Shown: one piece after another, positions 1 through 7,039 of the stretch | Layout of the letters: each line of letters opens with the position of its first letter | Numbering within the stretch: the stretch's first letter is position 1 | From: a bacterium | Lineage (GTDB): Bacteria > Blakebacterota > Blakebacteria > Blakebacterales > Blakebacteraceae | Assembly: GCA_025774615.1 (NCBI GenBank) | Contig: JALGVQ010000057.1 | Coordinates: 1 to 14,279, forward strand | Length of the DNA stretch: 14,279 bases | Direction: 5' to 3' | Made by a program: the position numbers and the translations under genes | The notes under the pieces: model-generated | Told to the model about the DNA's origin: nothing | What the model saw: only the letters and a program-made list of their open reading frames with translations | The model's database searches: none

Positions 1-584
1 GCGCCCCGCTGGAACTGACCCCGGGCGACATAGATCTTGCCCATGGCATGGGGGATCGAAGGATCGTCAGGGTTCATGATCGCGGCGATCTGCCAGAATG
101 AGAGGGCCTGATTCCATTCCTCTGCACGTTGTGCCGTTTCCGCCTGGAGTTTGTAAACGATCGATTCCCCTGGAAGTTCTTCGCTCAGGATCTCCAGGTT
201 CATCCGCGCATTCCGCCACATCCCCTTCTCTACCTGAAGCTTCACCAGCGTGAGTCTGGTCTGGCTGAGTGACGGATCACTCTCCACGATCACCTGGTAT
301 CGCTCGATCGCTTCGTCGATGAATCCCCGACTCTCCTGGATCTCAGCGATCTTCATCTGCACTTCCAGGTTCCCCGGTTCAGAGTTGAGCACTTTCGAAT
401 AAGCACTCACCGCCTGGGAGATCTTCCCGGCCGCGAGCAGACGATCACCTTTCAGCTCATACTCGTCCGGAGAAAGGCTGAGGCTGCAGCCCCCAAGCAG
501 CATCAGGTTGGCGAGGAGGACAGCTGTCAGGCCCGTCGGGAGCAGCTGACGGATGGTTCGGTATCGGATGCGTCGTTCAGACAT
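1..584 (-). CDS. TPR-repeat lipoprotein, C-terminus cut by window start
   Basis: The reading frame opens at an ATG at 584 and stays open for 194 codons to the window edge, so the C-terminus is missing. The N-terminus has basic residues (SERRIRYR), a hydrophobic stretch and a lipobox, LLGGC, with Cys33 as the likely lipidated residue. This predicts a lipoprotein anchored in the cell envelope. From about residue 39 the protein is a series of roughly 34-residue helical repeats with TPR spacing, for example DRLLAAGKISQAVSAYSKVL, then repeats near residues 73-106, 107-140 and 144-177. TPR lipoproteins usually scaffold protein complexes or outer-membrane assembly; the partner here is unknown. No strong Shine-Dalgarno sequence precedes the ATG. 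It lies 43 bp downstream of the PAS protein gene on the same strand and could be co-transcribed with it. Confidence 0.85.
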   Translation of the reverse strand, partial: MSERRIRYRTIRQLLPTGLTAVLLANLMLLGGCSLSLSPDEYELKGDRLLAAGKISQAVSAYSKVLNSEPGNLEVQMKIAEIQESRGFIDEAIERYQVIVESDPSLSQTRLTLVKLQVEKGMWRNARMNLEILSEELPGESIVYKLQAETAQRAEEWNQALSFWQIAAIMNPDDPSIPHAMGKIYVARGQFQRG

Positions 585-627
585 AGAACGTCAAAATACC
601 AGTATTATCTCATGGGACAAGGTGAGG

Positions 628-1542
628 TTATCGGTCTGCGGCGGGTTTGTCTTCCCGTTCGGGTACCTGGACCATGAAACTGTCACCTACCAGGGGCTCG
701 AATTCCACATTTTCGAGTTCGGTCAGCGTCTGCAGTTCGTCAACGATCGCGTCAGCGGCTGTGATGATCCGCTGATAGCTTTCTGCGTCAGGTCCCCCCC
801 GGTCCCGGCGCAGTAACACCTCCGACTGTCCACGCACCACCATCAGAGAATTGTTGATCTTGTGATTGAGACGGGAAACGGTTGCGATGAGGGTCTGGAG
901 TTTCTCTCTTTTGACCGTCCGATCCTGATCCTGTATCTGATCCGTGATATCGATGAATATGCCGAACGATCCGAGGAACCGGTTCTGTTCGACGATGATC
1001 GGTGAACCGAGAACCCGCATGATCCGGATCTCGCCGCCCGGACGGGTGATCTCCACCTGGTATGCGCTTGCGATCCCATCAGGTCTCATCTTCAGGTGCT
1101 GTTCGATGATCTGCCAGTTCTCCGGAGAGAAGAAATCCTGCAGGAGTGATTTGTCCTGGGGGATCGTACCCAGTATCTGGTGCATGCTCTGGTTTGAATA
1201 TATCGTCTGACGATTCTCATCAAGGATCCACATCCCGGCCGAGGTACTCGAGATCAATCTCTCCAGAAGGGCGGATCTTGACAGGAGCTTCCGGTATTCC
1301 TTTCCGGTCAGCCACGAGACGATGATGCCGGCAACTGCTCCGAACACCATGCATTCGATGATGCTCAGAAATGCAGAATCGGGATGGGGGAAACCGAGAA
1401 GGCTGCGGAGCACCAATAACCAGATCGCGCCGACCACTCCGGCAGCAATAGCGCCGGCAAGCAGATGGAGTAAATAGCGTGAGGATGTGACAGCCACCGC
1501 TCCGCCGGTCTCGAGCGGAGCAGTATGCTGATCACCGGTCAT
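628..1542 (-). CDS. Membrane PAS protein with histidine-kinase-like dimerisation segment but no ATPase domain
   Basis: This is a 304-residue protein with two predicted transmembrane helices (about residues 24-46 and 58-78). A PAS domain follows at about residues 90-205, ending in the typical GSFGIFIDITDQIQ segment. After it comes a coiled helical region at about 213-275 resembling a histidine kinase DHp helix, RLNHKINNSLMVVRGQSEVL, with His227 at the phospho-acceptor position followed by Asn230-Asn231. The protein then stops at a normal TAA. No N, G1 or G2 boxes of a HATPase domain are present, so it cannot phosphorylate itself by the usual mechanism. It may be a sensor or dimerisation partner phosphorylated by another kinase, or a degenerate kinase; this is inference. 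The single usable ATG has an AGGGG Shine-Dalgarno sequence 6 nt upstream. No response regulator lies in the window. Confidence 0.85.
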   Translation of the reverse strand: MTGDQHTAPLETGGAVAVTSSRYLLHLLAGAIAAGVVGAIWLLVLRSLLGFPHPDSAFLSIIECMVFGAVAGIIVSWLTGKEYRKLLSRSALLERLISSTSAGMWILDENRQTIYSNQSMHQILGTIPQDKSLLQDFFSPENWQIIEQHLKMRPDGIASAYQVEITRPGGEIRIMRVLGSPIIVEQNRFLGSFGIFIDITDQIQDQDRTVKREKLQTLIATVSRLNHKINNSLMVVRGQSEVLLRRDRGGPDAESYQRIITAADAIVDELQTLTELENVEFEPLVGDSFMVQVPEREDKPAADR

Positions 1543-1568
1543 GGGAAACCCCTGTGTGACTTGTTCTC

Positions 1569-2060
1569 TTACGGCTTAAGGATGCCCGAACCCATGGTCG
1601 TCTTCGTTGCGATCCAGGTTCCTCCAAAACTGACGCCACTAATCGACGAGTCTCCGCTGAAGGCTCCCGAGGCGCCAGCACTCTTCGTGAACTCGCTGTT
1701 GTAGAAGACCATCTGCCCGGTACCGGCGATCCAGGTGGAGGTGCCTGCCGGGGTGGTATCGTATTCAAACGAGATGGTTGCCTCCATGGAGGTGATCATG
1801 GCATTCACGTAGGTGCCGGTGATGACTATGGAAGCTTCACCTCCTACTGAGCGGAAAACCGGATCGGTATCCTTGATGGTTCCGGTGCCGGTAAGGTTTC
1901 CGTTACTGGCGGTAAAGGTGATTAAAGCCTGAGGTGCTCCACTCAAGGCTCCCATGTACGTACCGTCGATTGGTTTCTGTGTTTGCGGACCCGTAGTACA
2001 TGTTGCAAGTCCCGCTATAAGCGCGATTGCCCCAAGCGTCTTCATGCTATTGTGCAACAT
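1569..2060 (-). CDS. Small exported beta-rich protein of unknown function, possible lipoprotein
   Basis: The gene encodes 163 residues. The ATG at 2060 is chosen over an adjacent TTG at 2063 because GAGGTGA lies 6-7 nt upstream of it. The N-terminus is a short signal sequence (MKTLGAIALIAGLATC) ending at Cys21. The lipobox is weak because Thr occupies the -1 position, so lipidation is possible rather than certain. The mature part is rich in Gly, Thr and Ser with alternating hydrophobic residues, such as GTYMGAL, GNLTGTGTI and GTYV. The final segment, SISGVSFGGTWIATK, closes the pattern of a small beta-barrel or sandwich. I recognise no named family. It lies 26 bp upstream of the PAS gene on the same strand and may share its transcript. 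Confidence 0.8.
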   Translation of the reverse strand: MLHNSMKTLGAIALIAGLATCTTGPQTQKPIDGTYMGALSGAPQALITFTASNGNLTGTGTIKDTDPVFRSVGGEASIVITGTYVNAMITSMEATISFEYDTTPAGTSTWIAGTGQMVFYNSEFTKSAGASGAFSGDSSISGVSFGGTWIATKTTMGSGILKP

Positions 2061-2124
2061 CAATTGTCACCTCACATGCAACATTTTTTGCGATTGAGCC
2101 AGCGTGAGTGCGGCTCCATTTCTT

Positions 2125-2152
2125 GATCGCTCTTGACGTTATCTCAGCGATC
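2125..2152. repeat. Inverted repeat in the gap upstream of the small beta-rich protein gene
   Basis: GATCGCT and AGCGATC form perfect 7-bp arms around a 14-nt loop, in the 137-bp gap between the S9 peptidase stop and the next minus-strand gene. No T-run follows, so it is not a clear terminator. It may be an operator, or chance. Confidence 0.35.
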
Positions 2153-2200
2153 TCCTGAATTCAAGAACTGATTGTCTTCGAACCGATTTTTCTTTTCTCA

Positions 2201-4219
2201 TTAATGCCGGAAATATCGTCCGTCGGGGGAACGTTCGCCCTCACCCTTGAGGTAGTGGTCGAACCAGGCGATCTGCCGCTGGTAGAGATCGATCCGGTGA
2301 CGTGGTTCACCGATCCCATGTCCCTCTCTCGGATACCGGAGGAACACCACCGGCAGACCCTGTCTGTCCATACCTCGCCAGAACTGTTCAGCCTGGGCGA
2401 TAGGGACTCGTCGGTCCTCCTCTCCATGGGTGATGAGCAGAGGTGTCGTGACATTGGTGACATACTCCATGCCCGACCATCGTTCCCAGATCTCCTTTGT
2501 CTCCCAGGGCAGACCAAGGAAGCCGTATTCCAGGTAGGTGGGTATATCGGTCTGGCCCCAGAATGACCACCAGTCGACGATCCCGGCATGGGCAATCGCC
2601 GCCTTGAAACGGTCGGTCTGGGTGATGGCCCAGTAAGTCATGAAGCCACCGTACGATCCTCCCATGATTCCCAGTTGCTCACTGTCAGTGAGACCCATCT
2701 CGATCAGGCGATCGACACCGGCCATGATGTCCTGGAAGTCCTTCCCTCCCCAGTCCCCCTCATCCGCGATGCCGAAGGCGGTGCCGTAACTGGAACTTCC
2801 CCGCACATTCGGTCCGACCACCATGTATCCTTTTGCCGCCAGCATCTGTGACATCCGGGAGTTGAATGTGTTCGAGTGTCGCCCGTTGGGGCCGCCGTGG
2901 ATGACGAAGATGGTGGGGTACCGGCGGCCCTGCTCGTATCCGACGGGGTGGGTGAGCACCGCTTCGATATCGAGCTGGTCAGGTCCCTTCCAGGAGACCA
3001 CCTCCTGTGAGGCGATCGCGTACTCCTTCAACTGCGGATTCAGATCAGTGAGCTGACGGCTTCTGCCATCGGGTCTGCCTGCCATTACTTCTCCGGGCCA
3101 TTCGGGCCGGGTCATCAGCCAGACAGCCGTCCTCCGGTCATCGGAGAAGCTGAATCCCGAGTGACTGCCGGCTCCCTCGGTGATCTGCTCGACCGTACCA
3201 TCCTCGATGTCGCACCGAAAGAGGTGGGTGTCTGTCTTGATGCCGGCAGAGAACCAGAAACTCTCTCCATCGGGGGTGAAGGTGACACCACCACCGACAG
3301 AGAAATCGAATTCGGCGGTCAGATTCCGGGAAGTGCCGCCGCTGGAGCGGATGATGAAATAGTCGGAATCCTCATGCGATCTCCCGGCCGTGGTGTTGGC
3401 TGAATAGACGATCCACTCCCCGTCGGGAGTGAAGGTCGGTCCCGAATCGGATCCGTCATTGTCAGTGAGCCGACGAACCTCACCTCCGGTTGAGGCGACG
3501 ATGAAAATGTCAGAGTTGCTGTTGTACCAGGGACTCTCTGTCCGGTTGCTGGTAAATGCCAGCCACTGCCCATCCGGGGACCAGACCGGCCCGCCGTTGT
3601 CGAAGTCGTCGTCGGTCACCTGAACCGTCTCACCCGATTCCATGTCATGGACATGGATGTCGGAATGGAGGACCCGATCCTCCTCCACGATCCTCACGTC
3701 ATCGTTCTTCTTTGCCCTGGCTTCCCGCTCGTCCTTGTCGGGCCACTCCTGCCGTTCCGTCCATGCGAACTTCGTCATCTCCCGGTTCCAGACGGGAGTA
3801 CCGGGCAGACCGTCCTCGAAATGAGTGAGCTGGATCGCCTCTCCGCCGGAGAGGGGGATACTCCACACCTGTCGCTTCGAGTCACCACGGGTGGCCAGGA
3901 ATGTCAGCGACCGGCTGTCGGGTGTGAAGCGGGGGCCCGACTCGCTCGATTCCCCATTGGTGAATTGTCGCGGCGCTTCGGAACCATCGGCCGGTCCGAG
4001 CCAGATGTGGGCCTCCGATTCCATGGAAGCCGTGTCGAGTTGCGATACGGTGAAGGCGACCCACTCACCGTCAGCAGAGATGACCGTACTGCGCGCGTTG
4101 TGAAGGGTCATCAGTTCCCAGAACGTCAGGGGTTTCTCCTGCGCGATAACCTGCGGTCTCAGGGGGAGCAGGATCACGAGGGAGACCAGCGAGAGTGTGT
4201 TGAACATGGATCTGCGCAT
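2201..4219 (-). CDS. Exported S9-family serine peptidase (prolyl oligopeptidase / acylaminoacyl-peptidase type)
   Basis: The product (672 residues from the chosen ATG) starts with a signal peptide (MRRSMFNTLSLVSLVILL, cleavage near residue 27), so it probably acts in the periplasm or is surface-attached. Residues about 45-400 form a TolB/WD-like beta-propeller with repeated PDG motifs such as FTPDGEWIVYSA and WSPDGQWLAFTS. The alpha/beta-hydrolase domain follows, with the oxyanion-region motif HGGPNG near 441, nucleophile Ser522 in GGSYGGFM, Asp602 in HGEEDRRVP and His634 in REGHG. The triad is complete, so the enzyme should be active on short peptides; exact specificity is not readable. The ATG at 4219 or 4222 is preferred because AAGGAG lies just upstream. 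A GTG at 4261 that overlaps the preceding stop is possible but lacks a clear ribosome binding site. It is the last gene of the operon. Confidence 0.95.
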   Translation of the reverse strand: MRRSMFNTLSLVSLVILLPLRPQVIAQEKPLTFWELMTLHNARSTVISADGEWVAFTVSQLDTASMESEAHIWLGPADGSEAPRQFTNGESSESGPRFTPDSRSLTFLATRGDSKRQVWSIPLSGGEAIQLTHFEDGLPGTPVWNREMTKFAWTERQEWPDKDEREARAKKNDDVRIVEEDRVLHSDIHVHDMESGETVQVTDDDFDNGGPVWSPDGQWLAFTSNRTESPWYNSNSDIFIVASTGGEVRRLTDNDGSDSGPTFTPDGEWIVYSANTTAGRSHEDSDYFIIRSSGGTSRNLTAEFDFSVGGGVTFTPDGESFWFSAGIKTDTHLFRCDIEDGTVEQITEGAGSHSGFSFSDDRRTAVWLMTRPEWPGEVMAGRPDGRSRQLTDLNPQLKEYAIASQEVVSWKGPDQLDIEAVLTHPVGYEQGRRYPTIFVIHGGPNGRHSNTFNSRMSQMLAAKGYMVVGPNVRGSSSYGTAFGIADEGDWGGKDFQDIMAGVDRLIEMGLTDSEQLGIMGGSYGGFMTYWAITQTDRFKAAIAHAGIVDWWSFWGQTDIPTYLEYGFLGLPWETKEIWERWSGMEYVTNVTTPLLITHGEEDRRVPIAQAEQFWRGMDRQGLPVVFLRYPREGHGIGEPRHRIDLYQRQIAWFDHYLKGEGERSPDGRYFRH

Positions 4220-4226
4220 CATCTGA

Positions 4227-4232
4227 CTCCTT
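4227..4232 (-). promoter_or_regulatory. Ribosome binding site deciding the S9 peptidase start
   Basis: On the minus strand AAGGAG is followed by TCAG and then two ATG codons (4222 and 4219), giving spacers of 4 and 7 nt. This argues against the upstream GTG at 4261, which would add 14 residues before the signal peptide. Confidence 0.6.
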
Positions 4233-4257
4233 GACTCAGGGAGGTGATCCTGTGGGA

Positions 4258-6408
4258 TCACCGTCCGATCTGATGACTCACTTTCAGGAAGAGGAGCGGG
4301 CGGGCATCCCGTTTGCCAGGGATCATCTCATGAGAGAATTCATCCCTGGAATAGGTGATGTACACAGCACTGAATGGGGGATCGTACCGCCAGCCGAAGA
4401 CTGAATAGAGGTAGAACCGGTGGGTTCTGTTATTGTATTGCCCGAATACTCGCCAGTAGAGATCGGGGGTGAAGGCATACTCAAGCCGGAGGACATGTCG
4501 CTGAGCTGAGTCTTTCTCCAGATCGGGTACGAGACGCAGATCAGAGAAGGAGTAACTGGCTGTCAGTTTCGGCAGCAGGACCCGGTTGAACGATATCTCC
4601 CAGAGGGAGTAATCGCTGTCGTAGACCCATCCCCAGGAGTATCCGATCTCGGTGCTGGCCCACTCCTCGGTCTTGTAACCCGCTTCGATCAGGTGTTCCC
4701 GGTTGTAGTAGTGGCGGTCGAACCAGCGGTCGGGTTCCTGGTTCTCGAACGATCCTTCGTAGGCGAAACTGAGATCGTTGTTGAGATAGATCATGGCCTC
4801 CTGGCTTATCTCCCAGTTCCTGAGCCTGCCGTCGGTCCTGTTCCAGTAGATGTTGTAGTTCGAGTCGTACTCGATGAACTGGAATGGACCGTTCTCACGC
4901 CACCAGGTGTAGCCGGCGGCCGCATCGAGCTCCCGCCGGTTGTCATCTCTGATGAAGCCCACCGTGTTGGCGTTCTCGCGGAACCGCTCTCCCAGCTCGG
5001 TGTAGCGCAGGTGGTAGTCGTAGATGTTCGTCTTCCGCTCGGCCCGGAGGAAAAACCCGCTGGTCGCGAGACCGGGATCAGGCCATGAGAGCACAGCCTG
5101 ACCGGTGATGTACCAGTCGTTGGCGAGATTCAGATAGATATCAGACCCGAGCGTACCCGCGTCGCCGTTGGTGTCATGCCGGTTCACGGCGAGCAGGCCG
5201 ACGGTGCTGTTCTCCATCACATCCCGTCTGACCCGGAAGACGCCCCAGGAGGCGGGCGAGCGGGATTCATCCTGCATGGTCTCCGGATCGTCAGCGAATG
5301 AAGCCTCCCGCACCATGAGGGCCGCCAGGGTGTTCCGACCGGTTCTGCCAACCATTTTGGCGCCACCGTCGATCTGACCGATCCGGCGGGTATAGAAGGT
5401 CCTGATCCGGTTGCTCCACAGATCGTTCCCCTCCAGGAAGAAGCGCCTCTTCTCGGGGAAGGAGGTCTCGAAAGGAGTCAGGTTGATCTGTTCCCGGTCA
5501 CCCTCGACGCTCGCGAAGTCGGGATTGAGGGTCGCATTGAGGGTCCAGGAGGAGCCGAGATTACTCTGAAGGTCGGCTCCGATCTCCGGATGCCAGCCCT
5601 CCTTAACACCGGGAATCGAATCGGGAGCATGGCGGAGGGAGAGGTAGGGAGTGACCGATAACGGTTCAGGCCGGTCAGGAGCCGGGATCCCCTCAAGGCG
5701 GCCGGAACGGGAGATATGGAAAGTCTTATCTACCGGACCGGTCCAGATATTGTAGGAGAGTTCAGCAGGGAATCCCCGGGCGAAGTTCACTCCCCAGACG
5801 GTGCTATCCGCCGGCCAGGAGATCGACCGGAAGGGGATCCGGAATTCGGCGGTCCATCGATCCACCTCGACGTTCGTCGCAACTTCCCATCGAGTATCCC
5901 AGGTCGGATCAATGGTCTCACCGTCGTTGGCGATCTTCATGTCCCCCTGCGTACCGAGGGCGTTGGCGTAGAAGACGAATGCCGTCCGACCGTCCAGGTA
6001 CGTATCGAAATATAACCCGAGGTAGTCGTCGTCGCCCAGCCCATCACTGTCACGACGTGTGACCCCGGCCAGTGGGGGCTCGCCGTCTGGCAGGGGAGCG
6101 ATGAAGGCGATATACAGAGATTCTCCGTCTGATGCGACCGATACAAGGGGGTCGGCCGCGCTCCGTCCTCCCCGGACCGGTCTGAGCTGCCAGAATTCAC
6201 CCTGGAAAGTGGCAGCGGGCCATTCCGATTCCGGCAGACGACCATCCAGGACCGGAGGCGCGCTGATCGCGCGCACCGTGATCGACCGGACATCAGGACC
6301 CTGCAGATACGTGTTCTCCTGCGCGCTGACGGTTTGAGACAGAAATACGGTTTGAGAAAACATCAGGGATATACCAAGGGAAAACGACAGGTTCACAGAT
6401 CTGTTCAC
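4258..6408 (-). CDS. DUF5916 family protein: exported CBM9-like domain plus outer-membrane beta-barrel
   Basis: The protein has 716 residues with a signal peptide at about 1-30 (MNRSVNLSFSLGISLMF, ending VSAQ). Residues about 42-235 match the CBM9-like sandwich found at the start of DUF5916 proteins, including APPVLDGRLPESEWPAA, a central DDDYLGLYFDT strand and WTAEFRIPF. The family hallmark follows near 291-327: NATLNPDFASVEGD, then NLTPFETSFPEKRRFFLEG. The rest is a series of amphipathic, Tyr/Trp/Arg-rich strands typical of an outer-membrane barrel. Family function is not established; a role in binding or uptake at the outer membrane is inference. The start is a GTG whose GTGA overlaps the stop of the preceding gene, and its own TGA is 36-39 bp from the peptidase start. 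This indicates translational coupling in one operon. Confidence 0.92.
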   Translation of the reverse strand: MNRSVNLSFSLGISLMFSQTVFLSQTVSAQENTYLQGPDVRSITVRAISAPPVLDGRLPESEWPAATFQGEFWQLRPVRGGRSAADPLVSVASDGESLYIAFIAPLPDGEPPLAGVTRRDSDGLGDDDYLGLYFDTYLDGRTAFVFYANALGTQGDMKIANDGETIDPTWDTRWEVATNVEVDRWTAEFRIPFRSISWPADSTVWGVNFARGFPAELSYNIWTGPVDKTFHISRSGRLEGIPAPDRPEPLSVTPYLSLRHAPDSIPGVKEGWHPEIGADLQSNLGSSWTLNATLNPDFASVEGDREQINLTPFETSFPEKRRFFLEGNDLWSNRIRTFYTRRIGQIDGGAKMVGRTGRNTLAALMVREASFADDPETMQDESRSPASWGVFRVRRDVMENSTVGLLAVNRHDTNGDAGTLGSDIYLNLANDWYITGQAVLSWPDPGLATSGFFLRAERKTNIYDYHLRYTELGERFRENANTVGFIRDDNRRELDAAAGYTWWRENGPFQFIEYDSNYNIYWNRTDGRLRNWEISQEAMIYLNNDLSFAYEGSFENQEPDRWFDRHYYNREHLIEAGYKTEEWASTEIGYSWGWVYDSDYSLWEISFNRVLLPKLTASYSFSDLRLVPDLEKDSAQRHVLRLEYAFTPDLYWRVFGQYNNRTHRFYLYSVFGWRYDPPFSAVYITYSRDEFSHEMIPGKRDARPLLFLKVSHQIGR

Positions 6409-6875
6409 TCTACCGGTTCCTCTCTCGAAGTGATCTCATTGACCGTCATTTCGATGATCGCGAGGTTGTCATAGCTTTCAGCTCTCTGCCGGTCCATCAG
6501 ATGTCCCGATCCGGGTGAATACTTCTCGGCGAGCAATCTCAACGCCTCCACCTGTCCCTCGATGTCATCCACGACCCTCGCGGTGCCGTTAGCGAGTGTG
6601 CTGCGGAAGTTGAAGTGGAGTTTGCACGGGTCGGGTCCCGGGACGAGTTCTGATTCATCCACCACGAAACAGATCCTCGGATTGGCGTTGATGAAATCCA
6701 TCTTCTTTCCGCTGGCCGACCCGTGGAAGAAGATCCGTCCCTCGTGGTACACAAAGGAGAGGGGGACCATGTACGGCTCACCCTCCCGACACATGGCGAG
6801 ATGGCCGGTCTCTGCTGTTTCGAGCAGGTCTGTGGATACATTCAGGGGGGGTGCGTTTTTTCCGTTCTTTCTCAT
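6405..6875 (-). CDS. Pyridoxamine 5'-phosphate oxidase-like flavoprotein (NimA-like)
   Basis: From the ATG at 6875 the protein has 156 residues. It shows the split-barrel flavin-binding pattern of the PNPOx-like / NimA group: ETGHLAMCREGEPYMVPLSF, GRIFFHGSASGKKMDFI, then NPRICFVVDES and a C-terminal AIIEMTVNEITSRE. Members bind FMN or F420-like cofactors and reduce small molecules, or act on heme or nitro compounds; the true substrate is unknown. The Met at 6875 places the conserved GHLA motif about 25 residues in, as in relatives. A longer in-frame extension to a TTG at 7022 would run through the divergent promoters and has no family resemblance, so it is rejected. It is the first gene of the operon and cytoplasmic, unlike the two exported products downstream. 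The TGA stop overlaps the next GTG start by 4 bp. Confidence 0.85.
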   Translation of the reverse strand: MRKNGKNAPPLNVSTDLLETAETGHLAMCREGEPYMVPLSFVYHEGRIFFHGSASGKKMDFINANPRICFVVDESELVPGPDPCKLHFNFRSTLANGTARVVDDIEGQVEALRLLAEKYSPGSGHLMDRQRAESYDNLAIIEMTVNEITSREEPVE

Positions 6876-6907
6876 GCAGTTCTTTCTGCTCCAGGTTGTC
6901 CATCCGA

Positions 6908-6922
6908 GGCTCCAATGGAGCC
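6908..6922. repeat. Perfect inverted repeat in the leader of the flavoprotein operon
   Basis: GGCTCC-AAT-GGAGCC forms a hairpin with 6-bp GC-rich arms and a 3-nt loop, about 33 nt upstream of the flavoprotein ATG. No T-run follows, so it is not a typical terminator. It could be an operator or a leader hairpin, or chance. Confidence 0.5.
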
Positions 6923-6973
6923 GGGGAATGCAATTCGGGCATCGGCAGTGAGTCAATCCGGTAGTGGTCGGAT

Positions 6974-7004
6974 TTGACAGTGCATTCTGGTTCAGGGGTA
7001 TAGT
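6974..7004 (+). promoter_or_regulatory. Candidate sigma-70-like promoter for the Tat-exported PLP enzyme
   Basis: TTGACA at 6974-6979 and TATAGT at 6999-7004 are near-consensus -35 and -10 boxes with a 19-bp spacer, slightly longer than the 17 bp optimum. A start point near 7011 would give a short leader carrying the AGGAGG ribosome binding site at 7026-7031. Confidence 0.5.
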
Positions 7005-7012
7005 GAAGTCAA
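6984..7012 (-). promoter_or_regulatory. Candidate sigma-70-like promoter for the flavoprotein/DUF5916/peptidase operon
   Basis: On the minus strand TTGACT (7012-7007) and CAGAAT (6989-6984) are separated by 17 bp, 5/6 and 4/6 matches to the consensus. It lies about 110 bp upstream of the chosen ATG and physically overlaps the plus-strand promoter of the divergent gene. It was identified by eye only. Confidence 0.4.
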
Positions 7013-7039
7013 TCGGCACCAAATGAGGAGGCGGACGAC

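Noticed and set aside
3647-4234. A 195-codon open frame on the plus strand opposite the S9 peptidase.
   Set aside because: It lies within a well-supported peptidase gene and shows no recognisable domain.
4220-4261. An upstream GTG start for the S9 peptidase with a GTGA overlap like those at other gene junctions.
   Set aside because: No ribosome binding site precedes it, and it would put 14-15 extra residues before a good signal peptide; AAGGAG directly precedes the ATG codons.
6778-6903. A 41-codon minus-strand frame starting with an ATG at 6903 that has a GGAG 6 nt upstream, overlapping the flavoprotein start in another frame; it crosses A6 and C7 runs, raising a frameshift idea.
   Set aside because: The flavoprotein from the ATG at 6875 already has the family's normal N-terminal spacing, so no missing part needs to be joined. 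A leader peptide cannot be excluded but has no support.
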